This document shows positions 14,990 to 24,258 of a DNA stretch of 61,356 bases, in pieces. A program made the position numbers and the translations under genes. The first letter of the stretch is position 1. The number at the start of each line of letters is the position of its first letter. Source of the stretch: JBDTVS01 sp040007095 (GTDB taxonomy: Bacteria > Acidobacteriota > Vicinamibacteria > Vicinamibacterales > CAVVIG01); contig JBDTVS010000034.1 of assembly GCA_040007095.1 (NCBI GenBank), positions 1 through 61,356 of the forward strand. Direction: 5' to 3'. Below the pieces are notes generated by a model. It searched no databases and had not been told where the DNA came from. It saw nothing but the letters and a program-made list of their open reading frames with translations.

Positions 14990-17900
14990 CTATTTCGGCA
15001 GCACCTGGCGGTAGTTCGGATACTCGGGCTTCTTGTAGGTGGGCGGCGGGTTTTTCTTGAGCTGCTCGAGGATCACCTCGACCGCTTTCTCGAGCTGCGG
15101 GTCACGGCCCTGGCGCACGAGCGCCGGATCCATTTCCACCTCGACGTCGGGACTGACCCCACGGTTCTCCACTTCCCAGTCTCCCTGCAGTCCGTAGATC
15201 GCGCCGCGCGGCGCCGTGACCGATCCGCCGTCGATCAGCTCCGGATAGTCCCAGATGCCGACCAGGCCGCCCCAGGTTCGCGAGCCCACCAGCGTGCCGA
15301 GACCGGCCTTCCGGAAGTACCACGGCATCGCGTCGCCTCCCGATCCGGCGAACTCGTTCACGATCATCACCTTCGGCCCGTAAATCGCCCCGCCCGGACT
15401 GGCGAAGTCGTGTCCGTCGCGCGCTGTCACCAGGCTCATCAACGGTCGGCGAAGATAGTCGATGACGTAGTCCGCCAGATCCCCGCCGTGATTGAAACGC
15501 TCGTCGAGAATCACCGCGTCCTTCCCCACCTGCGCGAAGAAGTAGCGGTTGAAGCTGGCCAGACCACCCCTCGCGGTGTCGGGCAGGTGGACGTAGGCCA
15601 CGCGGCCTCCGGTCAGCTCGTCGACCTTGCGCCGGTTCGATTCGATCCACTCGAGATGGCGCAGCGGCTCTTCACTCTCGACCGGCACGACGGTGACCTC
15701 GCGCGCGCCGGCGCCGGCCGGATCGGGGCCGACCTTGATCACGACCTGCCGATTCGCCGTCTGCTGAAAGAAGCCGAAGACTTCATCGCTCGCGCGCAGC
15801 TCCCGTCCATTGACCGCGAGCAGATAATCGCCCGCCTTGACGTTCACACCAGGCTGCGTGAGCGGCGCCCGGAGCTGCGGGTTCCAGTTTTCACCGTCGT
15901 AGACCTTCGTGACGCGGTAGCGTCCGTTCTCGATCGCGTAGTCGGCGCCGAGCAGCCCGACCTTGATCTTCGGCGGCTCCGGCCGATCGCCGCCGTTGAT
16001 GAAGACATGACCGAGCGTCAGGTTGCCGAGCATCTCTGTGAAGAGATAGTTGAGGTCCGCTCTGCTGGAGACGTTCGCCATGAACGGCTGGTAGGCTTTT
16101 TCCGCCGCGGCCAGATCGAGGCCGTGCGCGCGCGGATCGTAGAGGAAGTCGCGCTCGATCCGCCACGCTTCGTGGTACATCTGCTGCCATTCCGCCCGGG
16201 GCTCCACCCACACGGCCATCTCCCCGAGCTTCAGCGCTTCGGCTTCTGGTTTCGGCGGCTCCGCCGTTCCGACGATCTTCCAGTCGTCGCCCTGCCGCGC
16301 CAGCAGCTTCTCGCCATTCGCAGACAACACCGCCTGGGTGGCGCCTTCCAGAAGCTTGTTCGTCTTCCGCTTCTTCAGATCGAACTTGTGCAGCGTCAGT
16401 GGCGGCGGATCGTCGCTATTGAAGAACGCCGGGGCCTCGGCGAGAAACAGTTCGCCTTCCTTGCCCGCCCACAGGCCGACGTAGTTGCGCGCGGGAATGG
16501 GGAGCGCGAGAATGCGCTGGCCGATGCCCGTGAAGTCGATGCGTACGACCGGCGGCTCCTTCGGTTTGTCTTTCGCGTCCTTCGCGTCTTTTCCATCCTT
16601 TCCGTCTTCCGCCTTCTGGGCCTCCGACTTCTCCTCGTCGCTTTCAGGGGCCAGCGGAGACGGGTCGCTGGCCGAAAGCACCAGAACGTAGGGGCTCCGG
16701 CTGATCGGGTGATCGATGCTCGATAGATCCAGCCAGCTGGCGCTCAGCCCGACATTCGTGCTGGCGGTCAGATAGAGATACTTCCCGCCCTTGTCCCAGG
16801 CCGCGTACAACGCATCGCTGAATCCGTCGGTGATCTGGGTGGCCTTGGCGGCAGCCACGTCGTACACGACCGCCGCGTGCATGCGGCTCTTCAATTGTTT
16901 GGTGTAGACCAGCCACTTGCCGTCGGGCGACCACGAGGGGTTCAGTGAATGAAAGGGCGTGTCGTAGTAATCGGTATCGACCTTGACCGGCGTGCCCTTC
17001 TCGACGTCCACGTACCAGACGTTGAGGCGCTTGTCGCTGTAGGCAATCCTCTTGCTGTCGGGAGACCACACCGGCGAGTAGAAAAACGAAGCGGGCGCAC
17101 CCAGTGCGACTTTCGTGACCTCGCCCAGACCGTTCTGATCGCGGAGGTGCAGCGCGTATTCTCCGGACTCGTCGGAAAACCAGGCAATGCGTTTCCCATC
17201 GGGCGACCAGGCGGGATCCCGGTCGGCCACGCCGGGGCTGCCCGTCAGGTTCCTGATGTCGCCTTTCTCAGCAGGCACGGTCACGATCTCGCCGTGCACT
17301 TCGAACACCGCCCGGGCGCCGCTCGGCGAGAGATTCGCATTCAGAATCTTCTTGGCGCTCAACTTCTCGAAGTGCGGCTGAACTTCCGCAAATTGTGCCG
17401 CCACCCGGACGCTGACCGCCTTCGACGTTCTCGTTCGTACATCCATCACATGCAGTGAGCCGAACTGTTCGTAGACGATGGCGTCGGTGCCTGCGGAGGC
17501 GGACTTGAGATCGAAGCCGGTGTTGTGCACGACCTCCGAGACATTGCGACTCTCCGTGTCGTAGGCATACAACCCGACGGGACCGCCGCGATCGGACAGG
17601 AAGTAGACCGTCTTCCCGATCCACATCGGATTGAAGTCGTTGGAATTGTCGCGCGGAATCTTCTCGATGCTCGAATCCGACAGCCGCGCAATCCAGATCG
17701 CCATCGTCTGGCCGCCGCGGTAGCGCTTCCACGCCGGCTGCCATTGAAATTTCGGCGTGTAGGCGATTCGCGATCCGTCGGGAGCGAACGCGCCGTCGGA
17801 CGCCATCGCGAGCAGCAACTCGGTGGGAGATCCGCCCTGCAGCGGGACCGTGAAGAGCTTGAGCGGATCGTTCGCGCTCGTTCGGTTGGAGGTGAACAGC

Positions 17901-18265
17901 ACGCTCTTGCCATCGGGCGTCCAGCCGACGGCGATGTCGACGGCGGGGTGCGTGGTGAGCCGCCTTGGCTCGCCGCCCGCCGCGGGAATCACGAAGACGT
18001 CGGGATTCCCGTAGTAGTCGGCGGTAAAGGCCAGCCACGCGCCATCGGGGGAATAGTACGGATCCCACTTCTCGCCGATCCCGGCGGTGAGCCGCGCGGC
18101 GTCGCCGCCGCCGCGCGCGACCGTCCAGATGTCTCCCGCATAAGAGAAGGCAATCCTGTCGCGGCTGAGAGTCGGGTGGCGGATGAGCAACCGCGCGTCC
18201 GACTGAGCCCGGGCGAACGAGGCGAACGCAAGCAGACAGATCCCCACCGCGCACGATCGGACCAT
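14990..18265 (-). CDS. Exported tricorn-like S41 protease
   Basis: The protein has 1091 residues from ATG 18265, preceded by AGGAGG. A signal peptide (ending FARAQS) precedes an N-terminal TolB-like beta-propeller made of repeated SPDGK/WSPD motifs, then a second propeller region. A charged linker (about residues 550-585, repeated GKD/AKD) separates these from the C-terminal core, PDZ and S41 domains. Catalytic His753 (LTLGHVFINGG) and Ser975 (NEFAGSGGDAMPW) match the tricorn arrangement. It probably trims peptides outside the cytoplasm and may supply peptide importers like the one at 363-4249. Its length is normal for the family. Confidence 0.92.
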   Translation of the reverse strand: MVRSCAVGICLLAFASFARAQSDARLLIRHPTLSRDRIAFSYAGDIWTVARGGGDAARLTAGIGEKWDPYYSPDGAWLAFTADYYGNPDVFVIPAAGGEPRRLTTHPAVDIAVGWTPDGKSVLFTSNRTSANDPLKLFTVPLQGGSPTELLLAMASDGAFAPDGSRIAYTPKFQWQPAWKRYRGGQTMAIWIARLSDSSIEKIPRDNSNDFNPMWIGKTVYFLSDRGGPVGLYAYDTESRNVSEVVHNTGFDLKSASAGTDAIVYEQFGSLHVMDVRTRTSKAVSVRVAAQFAEVQPHFEKLSAKKILNANLSPSGARAVFEVHGEIVTVPAEKGDIRNLTGSPGVADRDPAWSPDGKRIAWFSDESGEYALHLRDQNGLGEVTKVALGAPASFFYSPVWSPDSKRIAYSDKRLNVWYVDVEKGTPVKVDTDYYDTPFHSLNPSWSPDGKWLVYTKQLKSRMHAAVVYDVAAAKATQITDGFSDALYAAWDKGGKYLYLTASTNVGLSASWLDLSSIDHPISRSPYVLVLSASDPSPLAPESDEEKSEAQKAEDGKDGKDAKDAKDKPKEPPVVRIDFTGIGQRILALPIPARNYVGLWAGKEGELFLAEAPAFFNSDDPPPLTLHKFDLKKRKTNKLLEGATQAVLSANGEKLLARQGDDWKIVGTAEPPKPEAEALKLGEMAVWVEPRAEWQQMYHEAWRIERDFLYDPRAHGLDLAAAEKAYQPFMANVSSRADLNYLFTEMLGNLTLGHVFINGGDRPEPPKIKVGLLGADYAIENGRYRVTKVYDGENWNPQLRAPLTQPGVNVKAGDYLLAVNGRELRASDEVFGFFQQTANRQVVIKVGPDPAGAGAREVTVVPVESEEPLRHLEWIESNRRKVDELTGGRVAYVHLPDTARGGLASFNRYFFAQVGKDAVILDERFNHGGDLADYVIDYLRRPLMSLVTARDGHDFASPGGAIYGPKVMIVNEFAGSGGDAMPWYFRKAGLGTLVGSRTWGGLVGIWDYPELIDGGSVTAPRGAIYGLQGDWEVENRGVSPDVEVEMDPALVRQGRDPQLEKAVEVILEQLKKNPPPTYKKPEYPNYRQVLPK

Positions 18266-18350
18266 AAGCGCCTCCTGGCGAGCAGCCAACTGCTGACGTG
18301 TCTTCTAGCAGGCGGTTTCCGCAGTGTCAAGGCTGCGGGTCGCGGGTCAG

Positions 18351-18428
18351 TTTCACGTCAACCGCCGAGCACACCGAGCAAGAACCAGCATGTTTTCTCG
18401 GTGATGTCGTTGGTGAATCTCGTGAAAC
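18351..18428. repeat. CACCGAG-word palindromic repeat with TTTCACG/CGTGAAA ends
   Basis: The outer arms are TTTCACG and CGTGAAA, and the inner words are CCGCCGAGCACACCGAG. A CTAGCAGGCGG stretch at 18305-18315 resembles the end of the element at 47127-47272. Confidence 0.7.
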
Positions 18429-18555
18429 GGCTGAACGTGATGACCCGCTACTCGGCTGCGGCGTTCTGACTGACCTGAGCGCCTGGCAGCGGAGTCGGCA
18501 CCAGTGGGAAGCTGTCGTTGTCCTATCGCTTGGAGCGGCCCCGCCTGACTGCGGA

Positions 18556-20295
18556 TCACTCCATCAGCCGGATCGGGTTCACGTCCACCGGCAGCTGATC
18601 CTCGAAGGCCAGCGGCGTGTCCGTCCACCGGCTCCGCCTGTATCGGCCGAGCGCCAGGACCAGCGCGAACAGCATGGCGTCAAGCGCGAACGCGGCTCGA
18701 TGGCCGGTCAGCGTGACGCGGGCCAAAACCGCGCCCGAGGTGGTGAAGAGAACGAACGACAGCAGACCGGTCAGCACGGTCTGCGGCACGAACCCCTTGC
18801 CTGGAATATAAGAACAGGTAAAGGGAATCCGCGCCCAGTCCCTCATGAGGATCTCGACGAGCAGCCCGCCAAACAGCAGCGCGACGGCGACCACGCCAAT
18901 CGCATCGCGTCCCAACACCAGCCATTCGAGCGGAGCGATGGCCACGAGCGGGACGACCGCTCCCAGGCGACGCACGGTGTGAAGGGCCGCGTCGAGTTGA
19001 TCGACGGGCCCCGCGTGCTGCTCGGTCATCCGGAATACCCAGTTTGCGCGCGGCTCGATCGGCACAGCGAGCGCCAAACGGACGGCGAGGCTGGCGACAA
19101 ACATCAACGCGAACGGCGCCCAGATGACCGATGTCGTCAGCGCCACACCGGCGCTGCCTCTGCGAGGCATCCAGCCGGCCAGGTCGGCCGCCATCAGGTT
19201 GTTCACGACGAGGCCGACGCCGACTGCCGACAACGCGACCACGATGCCTTGATGCAGGACGCTTCTGCGGAGCGTGATGCGCGTGAACATTCGAGTCCCG
19301 TCAAACACCGGACGCCGCCGCGCTGTCGTCGTTGCCGGAGAAGACAAGCCGCCAGGCATCCACCTGAAGCGTCGCGGCGACTGCGCGTCGCCCTGCGGCG
19401 GTCTCGACATCACGCGATCGAAACGGCGGTATAGAACAAGGTAGCTTCCTCCCGCCAGGCCTGCGGCGATCGTCAGCGCAGCGCCGGCGATTTCCGCCAG
19501 ATGGATCAGCGGCGCGGTGCCGGCGTCGCCGGACAGCCAGCGCTCGAGCCCGAGGAACCACGCGGGCGGAGCGGCGTACAGCCAGGCCGATCCGTCGGCA
19601 AACGCCCGCGCCTGTCCGGGCAGACGGAGGACCATCGGCAGCGACACGATCAGGAGGCCGAGCGTCGCACTCCGCAGCGCCGCCGACACGGCGAGCTGGC
19701 GTCCTCGCGGCGCGGCCAGGACCACGAGCCCATGCAACGCGGTCACCGCCGTGACGGAGAATGCCGATCCAAGCAGTCCCGCGGCCGCGTGCGTCGTCAA
19801 TTGCAGCGGCCACGGCGGTTCGGCCCAGCGCCCGACCGACATCAACAGCAGCAACGGCAGCAGCGCCGCGTGGGCCGCCAGCATGAACAGGCCGGTGAAC
19901 AGAGTCAGCGCAAGCAGCTTCGTGGCAAAGACCAGGCGCCGCGACACCGGCAGCGCCATCAGCACGCGGAAGTCGATCAGGTCGGGAAACAGCGAGTGAC
20001 CGGCGAGCGCCGTCACGCAGGCCACAATCCACATCGGCACGGCGAGGAGGAACGCGTGGTCGGCGAGGAGTGCCTGTCTGTACGGCTCCGGGGTGTCGAA
20101 CGACGACAGGACTGCGTACTTGACCATGAAGAGGCGCACCAGCAGCAGTCCGAAGGCGAGAAAGACCGCGCCGCAGCCGACGATCATCCGCGTGAACGAG
20201 TCGGCGCCCGCTTCGGAGAGAAAGCCCAGATCGAACAGCCCGTTGAAGAAATGGCGGGTCAGGTGATACCACGGCTGTTCTCGATGCCTGGTCAT
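18556..20295 (-). CDS. ABC exporter membrane protein
   Basis: This 579-residue polytopic inner-membrane protein has about a dozen hydrophobic segments (for example MIVGCGAVFLAFGLLLVRLF and LLALTLFTGLFMLAAHAALL). A polar loop lies in the middle (about 285-330). Its ATG overlaps the stop of the upstream ATPase gene by 4 bp (ATGA), so the two proteins are surely partners. I do not recognise a named family; it looks like the large permease of PadR-controlled ABC-2-like systems. The exported substrate is unknown, possibly a lipid, a peptide or an antimicrobial. Confidence 0.8.
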   Translation of the reverse strand: MTRHREQPWYHLTRHFFNGLFDLGFLSEAGADSFTRMIVGCGAVFLAFGLLLVRLFMVKYAVLSSFDTPEPYRQALLADHAFLLAVPMWIVACVTALAGHSLFPDLIDFRVLMALPVSRRLVFATKLLALTLFTGLFMLAAHAALLPLLLLMSVGRWAEPPWPLQLTTHAAAGLLGSAFSVTAVTALHGLVVLAAPRGRQLAVSAALRSATLGLLIVSLPMVLRLPGQARAFADGSAWLYAAPPAWFLGLERWLSGDAGTAPLIHLAEIAGAALTIAAGLAGGSYLVLYRRFDRVMSRPPQGDAQSPRRFRWMPGGLSSPATTTARRRPVFDGTRMFTRITLRRSVLHQGIVVALSAVGVGLVVNNLMAADLAGWMPRRGSAGVALTTSVIWAPFALMFVASLAVRLALAVPIEPRANWVFRMTEQHAGPVDQLDAALHTVRRLGAVVPLVAIAPLEWLVLGRDAIGVVAVALLFGGLLVEILMRDWARIPFTCSYIPGKGFVPQTVLTGLLSFVLFTTSGAVLARVTLTGHRAAFALDAMLFALVLALGRYRRSRWTDTPLAFEDQLPVDVNPIRLME

Positions 20296-21056
20296 GCGGC
20301 GGAGATGGTGTCGAGAATCTGCCGGGCGACCGGTGCGTAGTCGGGTTGATCCGTGACACGGACGAAGAGGTCTTCGAGCGAGCCGTCGCCCGCCCGCGCC
20401 GTGTCACACACACGATGCTCGGCGACCAGGCGGCCGGAGGACAGAATCACCACGCGCGAACACAGCTTCTCGACCATGTCGAACCGGTGCGTGCTGAAGA
20501 GCACCATCTTGCCTCGCGCGGCCAGCAGCACGAGCAGCGCCCGGAAGAGCAGACCGGCGCTGACGTCCAGGCCCGAGAACGGCTCGTCGAGCACGAGCAG
20601 GTCGGGATTGTGCAGCAGCGCCGCCGCCAGCAGCACCCGCTGCCGCATGCCCTTCGAGTACGCGCTCATCGTTCTGTAGCGGCTGTCGTGGAGCTGAAAG
20701 AGGTGCTGCAGCCGCGAGACTCTGGACCCGAGCTGTGCTTCGCCGATTCTCCTCATCCGCCCGACCAGCGTCAGGTACTCGCCGGCGGTGAGATGCGTAT
20801 AGAGATATGGCTCCTCGGGTACGTAGCCGATGCCTCGTTTGTACAAGACCGGATCGTCCGACAGGCTGATGCCGTTGGGCGAGATGGCGCCGGCGCTCGG
20901 CTCGAGCAATCCCACGACCAGATTGACCGTGGTGCTCTTGCCCGATCCGTTCGGGCCGAGATAGCCGACGATTTCCCCGGGATGAAGATCGAAGCTGACC
21001 TTGTCGAGGGCCAGGAGTCCGCCGTAGCGTTTGGTGAGCCCTCGGGCCTGCAGCAT
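20292..21056 (-). CDS. ABC transporter ATP-binding protein
   Basis: This 254-residue ATPase has Walker A GPNGSGKST (34-42), a Q-loop region at YVPEEPYLYTHLT, signature YSKGMRQRV, Walker B LLVLDEPFSGLD, and an H-loop in FSTHRFD. The YSKGMRQRV signature is typical of ABC-2 type exporters of the CcmA/DrrA class. It drives the membrane protein encoded 4 bp overlapping downstream. It is third in an operon of PadR regulator, small membrane protein, ATPase and permease. Confidence 0.93.
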   Translation of the reverse strand: MLQARGLTKRYGGLLALDKVSFDLHPGEIVGYLGPNGSGKSTTVNLVVGLLEPSAGAISPNGISLSDDPVLYKRGIGYVPEEPYLYTHLTAGEYLTLVGRMRRIGEAQLGSRVSRLQHLFQLHDSRYRTMSAYSKGMRQRVLLAAALLHNPDLLVLDEPFSGLDVSAGLLFRALLVLLAARGKMVLFSTHRFDMVEKLCSRVVILSSGRLVAEHRVCDTARAGDGSLEDLFVRVTDQPDYAPVARQILDTISAA

Positions 21057-21068
21057 GGCGTTAGAGCA

Positions 21069-21512
21069 CTAGACCCGGCGGCGGTAGAGCATCGGACGCG
21101 TGAACCAGAGCGTGAGGATGATCGTGGCGGCGATCACGACGATCACGACCGCGGTAAGAAGCACCAGCAGGATGACGTCGGCGTCGGCGGTGGCACGCGG
21201 CAGCAGGGCGGACGCCCGCCGCCAGAATTTCGCGATCGCCGACGCGGCCATCAGCGGATAGAGCATCGAAATCACCACGATGAACGGCCATGCGGTCCGC
21301 AGCCATTGACGCACGATGGTGACCGCGAGGTCCGCGCTCATCCGCGCCCAGAAGGCGCACAGGCCCCCTCGGGGACTGGCGACCTGCGTGTCGTGGCGCG
21401 CCTCGTGAAACACTCGGACGATCTCCTGCGAAAACTCCCGGCGAAACGCGGGCGGGCATAGATACAGCGCCGCCTGATAGCACCTGGTGTCGAGAGACGC
21501 GGTCGGCTCCAT
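21069..21512 (-). CDS. Small two-helix membrane protein with permease-prefix-like N-terminus
   Basis: The protein has 147 residues. The N-terminus (RCYQAALYLCPPAFRREFSQ, then EIVRVFHEARHD) resembles the short prefix domain found before FtsX-like permeases in PadR operons of Acidobacteriota. Two transmembrane segments follow (about 75-95 and 112-136). The gene lies 12 bp from the ATPase and 17 bp from padR, clearly in one operon. It could be an accessory subunit of the exporter; its exact role is unknown. Confidence 0.72.
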   Translation of the reverse strand: MEPTASLDTRCYQAALYLCPPAFRREFSQEIVRVFHEARHDTQVASPRGGLCAFWARMSADLAVTIVRQWLRTAWPFIVVISMLYPLMAASAIAKFWRRASALLPRATADADVILLVLLTAVVIVVIAATIILTLWFTRPMLYRRRV

Positions 21513-21529
21513 GACGGATTGGCCACCCC

Positions 21530-21862
21530 CTACCCGCGCGATGGGCGCGGAACGATGCCCCGCGCCCGCGCCCCGCGGACCAGCGCATCGAGTCGCTCGA
21601 CTTCCGCCCTCAGCGCCTCGCGGCCGGAGCGCGAGAGGCGATAGTATCTGCGCCGCTCGTCTGATCCGTCCCCCGGTCCGTCGGTCTCGTCAACCCAGCC
21701 GCATTCCATCAGCCGCTGGAGCGTCCCATAGAGCGTGCCCGGACCGAGGCGTACCTGATTGTTCGTCTGCGTCAGCACTTCCTTCAGAATCGCGTAGCCG
21801 TGGCGCTCGCCGCCCGCGAGGGAGAGCAGGATATGCATCACGGCGGGGGTCAGCGCAGCCAT
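21530..21862 (-). CDS. PadR-family transcriptional repressor
   Basis: This 110-residue winged-helix regulator has the full PadR pattern: HILLSLAGGERHGYAILKEV, LGPGTLYGTLQRLMECGWV, then a basic RRRYYRLSRSGREALRAEVE. PadR proteins usually repress an adjacent exporter operon and are relieved by a ligand. It is first in the operon with the exporter genes. The inverted repeat TATATC-N7-GATATA (21877-21895), just upstream of its start, is the likely autoregulatory operator. Confidence 0.92.
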   Translation of the reverse strand: MAALTPAVMHILLSLAGGERHGYAILKEVLTQTNNQVRLGPGTLYGTLQRLMECGWVDETDGPGDGSDERRRYYRLSRSGREALRAEVERLDALVRGARARGIVPRPSRG

Positions 21863-21876
21863 ATATCTGCCAGCGT

Positions 21877-21895
21877 TATATCAGCAACGGATATA
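21877..21895. promoter_or_regulatory. Putative PadR operator
   Basis: TATATC-N7-GATATA lies 15 bp upstream of the padR start. A further ATATATC overlaps the start codon itself. The AT content stands out, and the form fits the ATAT-type operators known for PadR proteins. Confidence 0.6.
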
Positions 21896-21919
21896 GTCGT
21901 CAAGCAAAAGGCAGCAGAG

Positions 21920-22471
21920 ATGACAGAGATAAACTGTCCCGGAATGCTGATCGTACTGGGCGGATTGCCGGGCGTGGGCAAAACCACAATTGCCCGCGAG
22001 CTGGCGCGGGGACTCGGCGCCGTGCACATTCGCATCGACTCGATCGAGCAGGGGGTTCGCCAATCCGGCGTCACGGCCCGGTCGATCGGCGATGCGGGGT
22101 ATCGCGTCGGCTACGCGGTTGTCGAGGACAACCTGCGTGTCGGCCGCACGGTGATTGCCGACTCGGTGAATCCGATTCCCCTTACGCGCGATGCGTGGCT
22201 CGGCGTCGCGCTCCGCGCCGGGACACCGGTTGTCGAAATCGAGCTCAGCTGCTCCGATGAGCGGGAACATCGCCGACGAATAGAGCGCAGGCTGGCCGAG
22301 CCACCTGAATTCACCGGACCGACGTGGGACGATGTGATCTCGCGGGACTACCGCGTGTGGGATCGCGAGCACCTGGTGATCGATACCGCGGGCGCGACGG
22401 TGGCGCACACCGTCGCGGAGCTTCGCGCCGCACTGCGGAGCAGTCAGCCGCCACACCTGGGCTGTGACTGA
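21920..22471 (+). CDS. P-loop kinase-like AAA family protein
   Basis: The protein has 183 residues from ATG 21920 (an upstream extension of the frame is rejected because it runs through the padR operator). The P-loop GLPGVGKTT (15-23) is followed by IRIDSIEQGVR. The lid region is Arg-rich (REHRRRIERRL), and VVIDTAGATVAHTV closes the protein. This layout matches small kinases of the AAA_33/gluconate-kinase/chloramphenicol-phosphotransferase type, which phosphorylate a small molecule. The substrate is not evident. The EamA permease gene starts 8 bp before its stop, so the two are coupled. Confidence 0.8.
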   Translation: MTEINCPGMLIVLGGLPGVGKTTIARELARGLGAVHIRIDSIEQGVRQSGVTARSIGDAGYRVGYAVVEDNLRVGRTVIADSVNPIPLTRDAWLGVALRAGTPVVEIELSCSDEREHRRRIERRLAEPPEFTGPTWDDVISRDYRVWDREHLVIDTAGATVAHTVAELRAALRSSQPPHLGCD

Positions 22472-23372
22472 TCCTTCCTACCCGACCACGGTTCACGCGG
22501 ACGCCGAGCGTGGCAGGGCGCTCCTGTTGCTGATTGCCGGCGCCTGCGTGATCGGTCTGGCGCCCATCCTGGTACGCCTGGCCGAGACCGGTCCCGCCGC
22601 CGCTGGGTTCTGGCGTCTCTTCTTCTCGCTGCCCGTGCTGGCGACACTCGCGCGACGGGCATCCGGCAGCGTGGACCGCCCCTCCCGGCTCGACCTGCTC
22701 GCCGGACTGGCGTTCGCCCTCGATCTGGGCTTCTGGCATTACGGTATCGCCAACACCTCGGTCGGAAAAGCGACGGTGCTGACGAATCTCACACCGGTGG
22801 TCGTGACCGCGTCGGCCTGGATCGTCTTCAAGCAGCGCCCGGCCCGCCTCTTTCTGGCCGCGGTCGCGCTCTCGGTCGGCGGCGCGTCGATCATGGCCCT
22901 CGCCAAGGGCGTCGGCCGGGTCGGCCCCAATCCTCCGCTGGGTGACGCGCTGTCGCTCGCCACCGCGGTCTGGTACTCGATCTATCTTCTGGCCGTCGGC
23001 GCTGCACGGCGTCACGAGGCCACGACGCGCATCATGTTCTGGTCGTCGCTGACGGGCGCCGCGCTGCTCCTGGTGTCGGCGCGGCTTCTGGGTGAGCCGA
23101 TACTCCCCGCCACCGCAGCCGGCTGGGCCGCCTGCATCGGACTGGGCATCGTTCACGCGGCCGGCCAGGGCTCGATCGCCTCGGCGCTGGGACGTCTGCC
23201 GCCTGCCACCGCGTCGGTGACCGTTCTCATCCAACCGGTGGTCGCGACCTCGCTCGGTTGGCTGCTGTTCAATGAGTTGTTCAGCGCGTGGCAGGGACTC
23301 GGGGCGGCGGTGGCTCTAGCCGGCGTCCTGACGGCGCAGTGGGCCTCCCGGAGGCGGCCGCGCGCTGGCTAG
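22464..23372 (+). CDS. EamA/DMT-family permease
   Basis: This 302-residue inner-membrane protein has ten predicted helices in two EamA repeats (first repeat GACVIGLAPILVRLAETGPA; second repeat from about residue 160). The family signature near helix 9-10, PPATASVTVLIQPVVATSLG followed by WLLFNELFSAWQGLGAAVAL, is clear. It begins with GTG at 22464 inside the 3' end of the kinase gene. DMT proteins export amino acids, nucleobases or drugs. The coupling suggests export or uptake of the compound the kinase acts on, which is inference. Confidence 0.88.
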   Translation: MTDPSYPTTVHADAERGRALLLLIAGACVIGLAPILVRLAETGPAAAGFWRLFFSLPVLATLARRASGSVDRPSRLDLLAGLAFALDLGFWHYGIANTSVGKATVLTNLTPVVVTASAWIVFKQRPARLFLAAVALSVGGASIMALAKGVGRVGPNPPLGDALSLATAVWYSIYLLAVGAARRHEATTRIMFWSSLTGAALLLVSARLLGEPILPATAAGWAACIGLGIVHAAGQGSIASALGRLPPATASVTVLIQPVVATSLGWLLFNELFSAWQGLGAAVALAGVLTAQWASRRRPRAG

Positions 23373-23462
23373 CGGGTAACGATCCGGGGAAATGGAATCG
23401 AGGGATCTGGCCGCTCGGCTCGAGCGGCCAAGACAGACCCTCCCGACGTGCAATCTCGTCGC

Positions 23463-23645
23463 TCAGTTTGAACCGGTCCGCTCCAGCGCGCGCAGGCACT
23501 GTGCGGCCGACTGGTGAATCCCCGGCTGGTAGCAGTACGGGCACACCGACCGTGCGGCGTTGGATGACCGCGGTGCCGAGCGGCGCTCGGTCATCGGCTG
23601 TGTCGGCGTGTCGTTAGGGGTGTCGAAATCCAGATGTACTTTCAT
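23463..23645 (-). CDS. Tiny cysteine-rich, probably zinc-binding protein
   Basis: The protein has 60 residues. It has a CPYC pair followed by His and Cys (CPYCYQPGIHQSAAQC), a plausible zinc site. A polar N-terminal segment rich in Thr, Pro and Arg precedes it. GAGGAG sits just before the ATG, though unusually close. I do not recognise a named family. It resembles short zinc-ribbon proteins, and a second such protein lies at 26439-26648. It could be a chance frame. Confidence 0.45.
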   Translation of the reverse strand: MKVHLDFDTPNDTPTQPMTERRSAPRSSNAARSVCPYCYQPGIHQSAAQCLRALERTGSN

Positions 23646-23826
23646 GGCTCCTCACTGAAAACGCGTTACGAGATGTCCGTCCAACCTTGCTGGGGTCCCA
23701 TAAAGCATGGGTCATGCCACCTGACGCCGGCGGCCAAACGCCGAGCGAATCGCCGGGCATGGCCGTCGCGAAAAAGACCGCGACCCTCGACAGGCGCGTC
23801 ATTCGACCTCCCGCTACCATCCCCAC

Positions 23827-24258
23827 GTGCGACAGTTGGCGATTCTCATCGTCGTTTTCATCGCGCTCGGCGCTGCGGGCGCGCGGGCGGCCGAAGATGA
23901 CGATCCGTGGTTCGGCCGCGACAAGGCGCTGCACTTTTCGGCCGGGGCGGCGCTCGCCGGCGGCGGGTACGCGACGAGCTCGCTGGTCTTCGATACGCGC
24001 GGCAAACGGATCCTTTCAGGACTTGCGGTCGCGCTCGCAGCGGGTGCGGCGAAGGAGTGGCGGGATCGCGCGAGCGGCGGCACTGCGTCGTGGCGCGATT
24101 TCGCGTGGGACGGCGTCGGCGCCGCGACCGGCGTCACGATCGCCTGGCTGATCGATCGCGCGCGGCATGGGCGCACGACGCCAGCCGGCAGAAACCCTCG
24201 CGGGCCGAACGCCCGCGCGATGCCGTCTCAGGCGCGGTCGGGCCCCGGCACGCCTTGA
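23827..24258 (+). CDS. YfiM/DUF2279-like exported protein
   Basis: The protein has 143 residues from GTG 23827. A signal peptide runs to ALGAAGARAAE. The conserved block DKALHFSAGAALAGGGY and KEWRDRASGGTASWRDFAWD, followed by GVGAATGV, is the DUF2279/YfiM pattern, where DKxxHF and the later Trp/Asp residues are typical. It is a presumed envelope protein of unknown role. A TACCAT box ends 6 nt before the GTG, suggesting a leaderless mRNA. Its 3' end overlaps the convergent DUF421 gene by 31 bp. Confidence 0.75.
   Translation: MRQLAILIVVFIALGAAGARAAEDDDPWFGRDKALHFSAGAALAGGGYATSSLVFDTRGKRILSGLAVALAAGAAKEWRDRASGGTASWRDFAWDGVGAATGVTIAWLIDRARHGRTTPAGRNPRGPNARAMPSQARSGPGTP

Noticed and set aside
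14957..16726. A 589-codon open frame opposite the tricorn-like gene
   Set aside because: The antisense gene has the full tricorn layout with its active-site residues; the plus-strand translation is compositionally odd.
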